NCBI GenBank assembly: GCA_041674705.1
Contig: JBAYVF010000005.1
Location: forward strand, 1-64,000
Direction of reading: 5' to 3'
From: Aquincolibacterium sp041674705
Lineage (GTDB): Bacteria; Omnitrophota; Omnitrophia; Omnitrophales; Aquincolibacteriaceae
DNA: 64,000 nucleotides
Position numbers and translations under genes: made by a program. Of this stretch, positions 29,101 through 41,100 are shown in pieces; within the stretch, counting starts at the first letter, position 1; every line of letters begins with the position of its first letter. The notes under the pieces are model-generated. The model saw nothing but the letters and a program-made list of their open reading frames with translations, did not search any database and was not told the DNA's origin.

Positions 29101-32100
29101 CGTGGCGCCGCGGCGGCGCTTGAATTCATTCATGCGTATGAGCCGCGAATTACAGGGGAAAAGGATCTTGCTGCACTCGCAGCTTTTCGCAAAGAGATGG
29201 AACTCCTGGTCCGTCCCACGGGGGGAATGGATTCCTGGGAAAAAGCGGGCCGTGTGGATTGGACGGGTCCGATGGAATTAGAAAACGCTCCTCCGCGTTC
29301 TGAAGTGCGTGGAGAAGAAACGCGGAGAGAATTTATAAAGAAGGCCCTCATGTTTGGAGTCGTGGCGGCTGTTGTGGGTCTTGCCGGCTGTGAAGATGAT
29401 GGGGGCACGGACCTTAGCTCAGAGGAATCCAAAACGACAGATCCTCAGTCTTCCGGTTCTTCGGGAAAGTCCTCCCGAGAGGTTTATACAGTAAGTGCTT
29501 CAAACGCCGCGGCGATCGCGCAAGGTGCGGGGCTTTCAAACGGCGGTTATGAAGATGTCGCCTATACCGGGGATGTCAATGCCATGAAAGATTTCATCCG
29601 GCGTGTGATCGCCAGTCGTGGCTGGAGTATTAATTCGGAGGGTGGGCTGAGCGGTTTGGCGCCCTTCTACACTGCCTACAATCCCGAAGTTTCAAATCCG
29701 GAGTTTGGCAAAGGTGCCCAGAGTTTTGGCCGGCTAGTGGGAGAATTGGAAGTGGCTTATTGGGTCAGCCGCTCGGAGATCCGTGGCCGCCTCCGCCAAA
29801 TGGTCATGGTTGCTGCGTCTGCGGCCGTCATGGGCTTTACAGGATGTGCCGCTTACCGGACGGGGACGCAAACACACATGTATCGTCCGCCGATTCCCGT
29901 ATACACTCCCGCTTACCGGGCTCCGAGGGCTCCCAAGATCAACATTCCACCTCCAAGGTTGCCCATGCCGCATCGTTCTGAAGCGCGAACGGAAGTTGAT
30001 CCTCAGAAGGATGCGAGGATCGCCGAGCGGTGGAAAAAGATCCGCTATATGGAAACAGATCCTGAAGGCGCGAAGCTTAGAGCTGAAGCGGAAGAGAAAG
30101 GCGAAGCCTTTTTGGCGAATGCCCAGGAGCAGATTCGCAGCGTAGCAGCGAAGATCCAGCTTGATCCCCGGGTTCTTGCGAAACTTCTTCAATTTGAAAA
30201 GATCATCCGCGTCAAGATCCCCTTAACCCTTGATGAAGGCGGCGAACCGCAGATGATCGACGCCTGGCGCATCGGCCATAACGGCGCGCGCGGTCCTTAC
30301 AAAGGCGGGATCCGTTATGCGATCGAGGTGACGGAGCCGACGATTAAGGCCTTGGCTACCGAGATGAGCATCAAAAACGCGATCGCAGGGCTTCCTTACG
30401 GCGGCGGCAAAGGCGGCGTGGCGATCAATCCGCAAGAACTTTCAGTGAAAGAGCTTGCCCGGCTGACGCGCGGGTATGTGGATCAATGTCTCAAACAGGA
30501 CCCCAAGGCTTTTGGCGCACTTCTGGATGTTCCGGCCGGGGATATCGGGACGACTTCACGCGAAATGGGGTGGTTTGCGGATGAATTCCTGAAGGTTAAG
30601 CGTCCGGATCTCTTTACTTCACAGGATTTTTTTGAAAAACTTGCCCAAGCCGATGAAACCGGTACCCCGCATCTTGAGTATTACATGCAGCACTATTACG
30701 GCCAACGGTCCATCGATATGAATGAGGGATCGCCGATCGCGACGGTAACGGCGAAACCCGAAGGTAAGGGGGGCGCGGTGGGCCGTACGCCGGCGACGGG
30801 CCTCGGTCTTTTTTATGTGACCCGCGAAGCGTTGAAAGTTTACGGCGAGCGTCTCGGGATCGGGGCGGGCGTTGAGGGACAAAAAGTTGCGGTCGAAGCG
30901 TACGGGAACGTCGGCAGTTACGCGGCGCGGAGTTTTCGCAGAGATGGCGCTTCGATCATGGCGATCAAGGAGTATGTCGGCGGAAAAAATGTTGCGGTCG
31001 CCGCTATGAAAGATGCCGGTATCGATCTTGATGCTCTGGACAAGCATTTAGCCGAAAAAAATTCCGATGGAACTTCCAAGAAGAATACGGTGTTGACCTA
31101 TGCTGCGCTACATCCGGAAGATGCCCGGGAAGTGACGGTCGACGAATTCTGGTCGAGCGATGTCACGATCATGGTTTTGGCAGCGAAACAAAAAACCGTG
31201 GATGCGAGGATCGCAAAGCTTATCAAGGCGAAGATTATTTCAGAAGGTGCGAACGGGCCTCTGGAAGATGCCGCGACCGAAAAGATCCTCCTGGATAAAG
31301 GCGCGATCGTTCTTTGCGACGTGTTTACCAATGACGGCGGCGTGGCGTTCTCATCTTTGGAATGGCGGCAGAATAATATCGGGGAGCTTTGGCCGGAGGT
31401 TGCAGGGAACGGCTTGATGGAAGACAAGGTTGTAAGCGCTTTCTATGACATCTCGCGAGTTTCGGAAACCCAGAAGATCTCTTTGCGTGAAGCGGCCTAT
31501 CAGATTGCCATCAGCCAGATCGTGGACGCGATGCTTGCGGCCGACCCCAAACTCTGGAGTTTGTTTTCCCCGGTAGTGATCCGTGCGAAACCTTTCGATG
31601 AAGCCTATCCTCCTTACGTGATGGATGCCGGGGCCAAACGTTGGCGGCCGGAAACCTTGCCGGAACTCAATCAGATCAATACCCCGGAAAAGAAACTCCA
31701 GTTGATCGAAAAAGCCGACCAGGTCATGAATGCGAAGATCGAGGGGATCGTCACGAAAGCCCTTCTCGAACTTCCCGCAAAACGGGGAAGTGTGATCCTG
31801 ATCGGCGGGCCGCGCGCCTCCGGGAAGCCGATGCTTGCTCAGAGCATCCTGAAAAAGATCGCGGATCAAGGGTTCAAGGCGAAGTCGCTTGATATGGATT
31901 ACCAGACCGTCGAAGAAATATCCCGCGCTCTGCAAGGCAAGAAAATTCCTGTCAAGAATGAACGCGGCGCGAACGGCGAAGTATTCCAACTCGATCAGGA
32001 CGAAATCCTGGTGGTCAGCGGTTATGACGCGATCGGCGATCGTATTCTCGGGATCATCAAAGCGATGGAAGGGAAGGCTTTCCCGATCATGGCGTATAGT

Positions 32101-35100
32101 TCTCCAGATATCCTTCTCGCCAATAATTGGGCGTTGACGGCGTATGATCTTCGTCTCATGCGCGATATTTTAAGCAGTGTTGCGGTAGGAGAAGAGGCGA
32201 ATGCCCAGGAAGTGATCCGCCGTTGGCAGTGGCAACGTGTTTCTGAAACTGAGGCAGTTTTCGGGACCTGGAAAAATGCCAAGCGTTCGATCAATACCTA
32301 TCTGCCTTATGAGCTTCCTTTCCTGAAATCCATGGTCGGCCCCCTGATCAAGAACGCGATCGATCAGGAAAAAACGGATGAATACACGCGGAATGTTCTG
32401 CGCCACCTTGAAACCCTCCTGAAAGGCGTTGAGGGTTGGGATATTTCTCTCCTGGATGGCCATCGTGACTCTGTGTTGTGGGAGTATGCCCACCGCTATG
32501 CTCCAAACGGCGCCATCGATGTTCGCTCGAAAGTGAAGGCCCGGGCGTTGGTTGCCAAGCTGGCGCATGAGGTTTCTGTTCAAAAAGCCATGAACGAGTT
32601 TGAGAATAAAGCATGGGCCTATTATCATCCGGGTCCAAAGAATGATCAGACACTAGCGGCTCTGCAGCATGCGGAATTCGAACTTGCGGAAGCGATCGTC
32701 AAAACGGCCGGGATCTTGGGTCTGCGGCATTTTCTGGAGATGAAAGCCGGTGATCAATCGGCAATAGCTTATTTGGAATACTCCCTTGTCGATCCGTTGT
32801 TCCGGGCCCTTAATAAAAATAATGAGACCCGGTCCCAGCTGATCGCCGTCTCGATTTTCTGGCAAATGACCCGTTCGGAGGCGCGTAACGACAATCTCCA
32901 GGACTTGGCGCTCCGGGGTCTAGTGTTATTTGGGGTGGTGTTTGCTGCCGGGATCGCGGTTATGGCAGCGTCTATGGGTTATCTTTCGGTGGTAGCGCAG
33001 AATCCACAGAAAGAAGCCTTGGCTACGTCACTGGTTTTCGGTTATTACTTTTTCATGGCGGGTTTTGGCGGAGCCGGCGTCTATTATTTTTCCAGAAAGT
33101 TCCGTTCAGCCGAGCAAGTTGCTCAGAAAAATCCGAAATTTTCCGACTTTTTTACTGAGAGGCTTCCCGAAGGTGTGACGGTTGGTGACCTTAAGGTCGG
33201 ACGGTACGATATTTTCCTTCAACTTCAAGATAAAAGCCGGATTAAGATCGATGTGGCGGGGGGAGCAACGATCCTTCATCAGTTGGATGCCTTTGTCGGC
33301 ACGCTGGGTCTTAGCAAAAACTTTTCCGAGGTCGAGAAGGTTGACCTTTACCCTCGCTCAGAGGCGAGGGAAGTGGAATGGACATTGGCGCAGGGTTGGC
33401 CTGCGCTTTATCCAGTCGCAGGACAAAATCTTGAGCGGGCGCTCCGAAGGGTGGTTGAAGCCCGAGGTCTTTCTGTCAGAGCCGCGGAGAATATGGATAT
33501 TATCGCGACGCCTAAAGCTGCTCCGGGGTCGGCGGTCTCTGTTCGGGGAATTGGCAATGTTGATTTCAAGCTTTCCAACATTTACGAATTGGATTCTTCC
33601 AATATTCGGAAAATTGAATTTGCATGGCCGTTCCAAAATCTAATAGTTCCCGATCTCAACGGCCGTACGATGACTTGTGATTTAATTCCCGACGCGCAAG
33701 GTGAGGTTGCATGGAAGAGGGAAGATTTCTCCAGAGCTATGGGCGAGTACCTGAGGCAATGGGATAACGAGCGGGGGTTGATCTCCAACCAGATGAGTCA
33801 GCCGATTTCGAGGCAGGTCGTGATAGCCGGTCGCAAGTTTGGCATTCGTTTTGTCCTAACACCGCCCAAAGGCATAAGCTTTGCTGTCAGTCGTGATGAT
33901 GTTGTGATCGCATCCGGAATTCTTTCTGCCCGCTCCGAGGCGCGGGATCTTGCGGATAAAGTTCAGGTCTATGAAGGGCCGAGAACGCTGAATGGCGCGC
34001 AATTGGTGGATACGATCATCGCGTTCATGAGTGAGGCATTCAAGGAACGATTCCATAAAGCGAACGGGATGCAGGTGACTTACCCGCATCTTTTCTTGAA
34101 CGGAGAATTCCGTGAGAACACCACGATGCTTTGGGGACCACAGAACCGCGATTTGCTTCAGGAATTTCTCGCGACGCAGGGGATCGACCTTGGCGCCGAG
34201 GTGCGTTATCAGCTAGGGCTCCGTCGGGAAGGCGATTCCATCAACGCGCATGTCTTTTTGAACGCGATTCATTCCAAGGACGAACAACGTTACGCGTTGG
34301 CGAAGGAAGCCGTGGCACAGTTTGCCCTTGCGGCTCAAAACCCGGTGGCCCCTGTTGAATATTATTGGATCGATTTCAAAACGAAAGAAATCTCCTATCG
34401 ATTTAAAGCAAACTGGAGTCGAAGAGACAAAGGAACTGTCCCGCCCCGGGTCAGGGATCTTTTCGGCCAGATCCAGAGTTCCGTGACCGTGACGCTTTCG
34501 GCGCCCGCAGAGATCCTTGGCGATGCAGCCTCCAAAGCGGAGCTTGCATGGATGTTGAGCCAACTGCCTCGAGTCGTTCACGCGCTCGGGTCGATCCAAA
34601 GACTGCCGCACCGTTCCGGCGGGACGCTCGGGATCCGTTGGCAGAAGCTCGGTGTGCATATCAACGGTTATTCCGGATCTGAGATGACGGACATTACTGT
34701 TGAGCCTTTTGAGACTACGGACAAGAAAGATCTCCACACTTCATTTATCCCTGCCGATGAGATTGCGTTCGGCATACCTGGAGCCGCAGATCAACAATCC
34801 CGCTCCGAAGCGCGGGGAATTCAGACCACAGGCCAGAGACCAGGGACCGCAGCCAAAGCTTTTGGTCTCCAGTCTCCAGTCTCCAGTCTTCAGTCTGCTA
34901 ATGTGGTGGTGATGAAGGACGGCGGTTCGCCGACCCATGCCCTTGCTGAGCTTGTTTATGCTGTGGCGCGTCAGGGCCGTGGGTATGTGGTCCAGGGCGA
35001 ACCCAGTAAAGAAATTTTCAATTCTCTTTATACTCGCGTTAAACACGGCATGGACAGCGTTGTCCTGACCCAGGCGCAGAAGCAGCAGATCCGTGATGCG

Positions 35101-38100
35101 GTGCTTGCCTTCGTGGCCGGAAAGACTGAAGAAACTCTCAATGTTACGGTCCAGCTCAGCGTCCGCTACCTGCCCAATCGCAGTATCACCATCGCTCCGA
35201 TCGTGGTTCAAGGGCGCTCCGAGGTTCGACCATTAGTCAAGGACGGCAAAATTCTGGCCTGGAAATCGAAACACGGGAAAACACTAAAAGAGATCCTGGA
35301 TCTATTCGTCAAGGAATACGATTTCCGCGGTTTTGACGGAGCGGATGACGTGAATTTTCCTCAGCAGGTTGATGAAGAGCTGCTCCGTTGGGTGGGGAAT
35401 GCCTTAGGAAGTGTGAACTTTGAGTCGCGTCGCCACGGCCGGTCCGTCCAACTGAAGGCAGGAGATACTTTCGTGATCGCCGGAGATAATGGTCCGTCGA
35501 CGCAGAAGTTCAAGGACGCCTTGATCCAGGGGCTCCGGGATGCCGGTATTAATGTGATCGACCTTGGCGTAACCATTTCCGGGCATCTTTACAAGAACAT
35601 AAGCAATTTGGGAGCGCAGGGCGGTCTTTATGTGACCCGCAGTCATGTGGAAGTCGGTACGAACGGAGCCAAGCCCAATATTGGCGGCATCACGCTTTAC
35701 GGTGAGATGTTGCAGCAGGTCAAGTCCCAGATCCTCAGCGCGCAATACGCTAAGGCGGAACGACCCGGGACGTTGGATGATTCACAGGCGGTTCGGAATC
35801 AGGCGCGTGAGATGTATCTCGGGTCTTTGGCGGCGGGTTACGGTCATTTGGCGGAGCTGTTAAAGTCGGCCGGTATGAAGATCGCTTTCAATTTGAATTC
35901 CGGAGCCGCGACCGGGTATGTTTCGTTCCTCAAGGATCTGTTTGGAGAAAATGTGACGCTTCTAAAAAGCGAAGGAGATTCGTGGGCCACGAAAGGTTTG
36001 GCCGATCCGACCCGCATGGACGAAAAGGCCTTGGCCCATCCGGAGGCGAACATGGTGCAGTATTCAAAAGATCATCCGGATGTTTTTGTCCTGAACTTCG
36101 ATCTTGATACAGATCGTGTGAGTTTGTTGCAGGACGGTAAGCTATATCTTGGGGATGAGATGTTCTATTGTGTGATCGAGTATATGCTGACCCTCGATCC
36201 TTATAAGGAATTTCTTAAGAAGATCTATCCGGATTCGCGCATGAAGATCGAGTTCGGACAGCTTGTGAGGCATTTCGGCGGGATCGCGAAGCTTCACCCC
36301 AAGGGCCATTCGAAGGTGAAGGCAACGATTGACCTTCTTTTGAGTCAACTGGTCAAGACGGGCGGATTTCCGGATGTTGCGGGATTGCTGAAGGCATACC
36401 CCGGCTTCCGGATCGCGCAATCCGAGTATTCTCTGCACTTTTTCTTGACGAGCGACAAGGGTGAGGCTTTTGATGACGCTCTGGAGTTTGCGCTTTTCTG
36501 GTTGAACGTGTTCGCGAAGATCAAGCTTGAACATAAGCGGACGGACTGGGCTTACGGCGATTACGTGCGTGATCTCAAGTCCACGGGTATTATCAAGGAA
36601 TCCATCCAGATCAAGGAACAGCGCACTGCCATGCCGGACGATGTTAAGGGGCCGGTGATGGACCGTATGAAAGACTCGGTTCTGGAGCATTTCAAGGGAC
36701 GCTCGGATTTTGCGTATGCGCCGGATTGGGAAGCCGATTATGAGGCGGGAATGAAGCCGTATACTCTGATCAACATTGAAGGGGTTTCCCACCTCCTGAC
36801 CCCGATGGGCGAGATCTTCTGGGGACAGTCCAACACATCGCCGAAGGTCGCTTTTGGGGCGCAGAGCACCTCAGCCGAAAATACCCGGAAACTGGCCGGT
36901 ATCGTGGCCGCTCTGATGATCCATGCGCGCGAAGAAGTGGCGCCGCAGGCTCCCAAGTTACATCCTTTGGAAACCTCGGAATTGTTCAAGGCATGGCTGC
37001 CCGAGACGCACAAACTTTCTTATGCGGATTTTTCAAAAACAACGGAAGGCGCATCTGGAAAAACGTACGAGGCGTGGCAGAGCAATGGTCTGGAAGCCAA
37101 TGTTCTTGCGGCTTATCCAACCGCGGAAGCCGCGCTTTCCGAATTCACGGCTCGTGCTGAGATCCGGGATTTAGATAACGAAGCTTCGGAATTTTTTATC
37201 GATGATAAGAAGCCCGCTCATGAAGACAAACAGCCTGCCACGATCTACTATCACACTCCTAAGGAAATGACTTCATCTCCGAGTTATGGCGTCATTACAT
37301 TTCTCTCGGGTATTGCCGTCCTGTTTGTTGTGGTCGGTCTGATCGCCGGATTGGTTGCTGTGGCCAAAGGAATGAATAACCCGATTTACGGGGCGGGTGA
37401 TCCGATGGCCCGTATGATCCTGTGGACCGCGGGCGGAGTTTTAATTGTAGCGGCCGTGATTGCCGCCTGGATGTGGCATGGATTTTCGAAGCAAAAAAAT
37501 TATGAAATGATGGGCCCGACGACGCTTAAAGGTCCGATTACCCCGGAAAACCAGCCCTATTCATTCACCGAGCAGCCTTCCAAGGCTCCGGAAAAGGTCG
37601 GCTCTCCGGAGCGTTCGGAGGCACGCAGTAGCCTCCGCACTGAGAGGAGCCGCGAAGCAGCTCCCGTACGTGCTGAAATGCGGAATTTCGAATCCATGAT
37701 AGAAAAACATCTGTCTTCCGATTTCGGGATGAAAGTTTTTTGGGACGTCGTTTGGGCTGAAATGAATCGAAATGAAGGGATGAACCCTCTGGATCCTTCG
37801 CGGACTTTCCAGCAGTGGGTTTTGGAGGCGGACCATGCGGACGAGCTTGTTGATGTGGTGGAGGCGACAGGAGAGATTTCCTTGCGTCTGAAAAAGGCGC
37901 TGGATTCGCAAAAGAACTTGGCGGCTCAAGAAGAAAGCCGCCGTTTTAAGAACAAGATCCTTTTTGGCGGGGCGGCCGCAGCGGTGATCCTTGCGAATGT
38001 TGTTTTCCTGAAGATCATTTCACCGGGATTAGCTCTTCACTTCCTTTCGCCTGCCGTATCGTTGCTTTTACTTGCGCTGTTGATGCCAGAAAATATTTAC

Positions 38101-41100
38101 ATACGGAAAAGTTTAAGCCTTGAAGATGCAGTTCGTCGCCCCAAATTGATCGAACATTACAGCCCCTTGATCCTGACCGCTTTTGAACAGGCAAGGAAGG
38201 AAATGTTCCGCATTGTTCGGGAAGAGAGCGACGAGAGGGAGAGGCATTCGCCCGTCCTGGAAGCTTGGGTGAGACAGACTCGTCCCGACGAAGTCAAGCG
38301 GGCGGAGATGAGGGATATCGAGGCGGATCTTGCGCAGATTCCCGAGCCGCTTCGAACGAATGTGCGGGAGTTTCTGACCTTGGGAGAAGCGGATGCAGAA
38401 GGTTGGCAGGGTTCTAAGTCTTTGCTCATGCGATGTGCGAAGGGTTCGCTTTTCCGGTTTGATCTAGGCGTTCGTACTATCGCCAATGGTTCCGAGCGCT
38501 GGGTCAAGATCGATGTGACCGATATAACGCCCGGGACGGATCAGAAAGAAGTCGGCTTTTACAAGTTCCGTATGGGGCTCCCGGTGGGCGGCAAAATCGT
38601 GGCTATCGGGGAATATGACATGGATGCCGAGCGTCAACAAGAGCACGAACCCACGATGCGGGTCGGGCCCGATTATGAAGGTCGCTATATAGGGAGCGCT
38701 CTTCTTGTGCTGGGGTTGTATTTGGCGAAGAAATACGGGAACGAGAGCTTTATCGCCCGTGACATAGTGGCGAAAGGATTTTTTGATGCCAATCACATGG
38801 GTTTTAGTCCTAACGGGAATGGTTGGGAGAGTATTTTCGATCTTGTGGAAATGCCGCTTCCGAAGCTGCCTTCGCTCAAGCCCCAGGACCCGATTCGTGT
38901 AAAGTTAAACCGCGAAATCGCTCATTGGAAGAATCGTTACGCAAGCATTGCCGGGTCGAAGAACCGGGAGTACGGTTTTAATATCAGCGTCCGGAGGTTC
39001 GAAAAGATCGATCTGACCATGGAAAAAGTTTACGGGGATCCTCTCCTTAACGAGGAAGAGCGAGTGATCGTCGCCAAGGCGATCGCGTTCGGCAAAGGCG
39101 GGATCTTCCACTTCTGGAAAGAACTCGACAAGGCTGCGAAAAGGCGCTTGCTCGATCAGCTGAACGCCATAGACCGGATTGATATCCGTCTGAACATCCA
39201 GACCTCTCGCACAGGCATTGAGAGTTTACAGGAGCTTTTTCAAAAATTCATTATCAACGGAGAAGCGGGAGCGGATTTAAAGCCGGCTCCTGAGCAGATC
39301 CAAGCCCCTGGGATGTTTGACCTCGCGGATGAAAACAGTCCTCAGGCCATGGAGGCGATTATGCTGGGAGATGCAGCTAGGTCGCGTGGAGAAGTTGCTG
39401 TACTGGAACTTGCCGGGGGAAGCGGGTCTCGTCTTGGTTTTGACAAGCCTAAAATAGAATATCCTGCGAGCCCTATCCGGCATAAGTCTCTGGGGAGACT
39501 CCGAGCCGAAAAGATCGCTGCCTACGCTCAGGACGCGCTTCGGCTGGGTGCTTTTCTGACAAAAGTACCCCACAGCGGGCAAGAAGCCGAAGAGATGGCT
39601 GCCGGTTTGAAAAAAGCTTCCGCAAAAACGGGGATACCGATCCCTTGGATCATCATGACAAGTGATGTAACTCATGCCCAGACGCTTGCGTATTTTAATG
39701 ATCGAATGAGGGACGGAAAGTATTTCGGGCTTATTCCAAAGGATTGGGTTCGCTTCAAGGAGCAGCGCGTTCTACCCGTCTTTACGGATCGCGGTGAATG
39801 GGTCCTGGAAGCAAAAGACAAAATCTCCGTAAGTGGCTTCGGGCACGGGGACGCGCGCGAGTGGATCATGATGGATCCCGAGACCCAGGAATGGCTCCGC
39901 GGTGTTTTCGGGATCAAGTATGTTGCTGTGGCGAACGTGGACAATGCAATGTTGCCGGCCCTTGGTTCTCGAGCCATTGGTTATCACATTCTGGCCACCC
40001 GGGATAATGCGCTCGGGGCAGAACCCCTGAGCAAGGTTGTGGTGGACAAACGAGGCCCCGGGGAAAAGGTCGGTGTTTCGGTCCTTCTTGACGGGAACGA
40101 CGCCGTGATCGAGTACAACCAATTTACGAGAGACATTCTGACTTTCAAATATGCTTATGTTTTTGAAAACCGGCGAATCGTTTTCTATAAAGCGGATGAC
40201 GGGACCTACCAGATCTACGGCTTATCGGAATTTAACGATTTTGTTAAAGGCACGCAGTCGCTTGCGGCCATGGATTTCAAACAGTTTGAAACGTGGGTCT
40301 CCGAGCATCTTGCAAACCTGAATGAGGTCCCGCAGGATGCCAAAATTTATTGGAGCGGGGAACCCTATCTGAAGGAAAGATTAAAAGGCCTGAAGTTGTG
40401 GCTCAACCTAGGAAGTATTAACGGGCTTATTTGGACTTTGGATTCTTTCATGAATAAGGAGCACCCTTTGGCGCCTCTTCCGGTGGTCGTTGCCAAGGGA
40501 AAAAATGTTGATGGATTCCATCCTGAGAATTTTAAGCCTTACACAAAAGACCAAGAGGTCATTAAAGTCAATAAATTCGAGACCATGGCGTTCCACGGAT
40601 TTTTGAGGGGGCCTTCCCATGGTGCGCACATTCTGGCCCGCCGCGAAGATGCTTTTTCTCCTATCAAAGAGCCAGAAAAAGAGGGGCCGGATAACCCCGT
40701 GGAAGCCGCGCGGATCTATAGTGAAAGACATATCCGCTGGCTAAGGGGGCGTGTCGACGCTGAAGTCATGCCAGGTGCTGTGGTGGAATTGGCGGATCCT
40801 TTCGCGGGAGTCGATGGTAGGGAGCTCTTTCAGAGGATTGGAAAAGGTTTGTTTCTTTCTGAAAAATCGCAATTCAGCGTTAGCGGTCCGAATACACGTA
40901 TCGGGCAAAACTTCCGGGTGGAAAATTCGTCTGCTTTTATCTTGCGTCATGACATCGAATCCCGTTCTCAATCGGAGGTCCAAATTGGTCCTGATGTGAC
41001 GGTTAAGGCACATGTGTATTTCCGCTTGAAAGGCAATGCGACGGTCCTGGTGGATCCTGGCGTTGTTTTTAACTATCCCGTGGCCTTTGTGCTGGACGAC

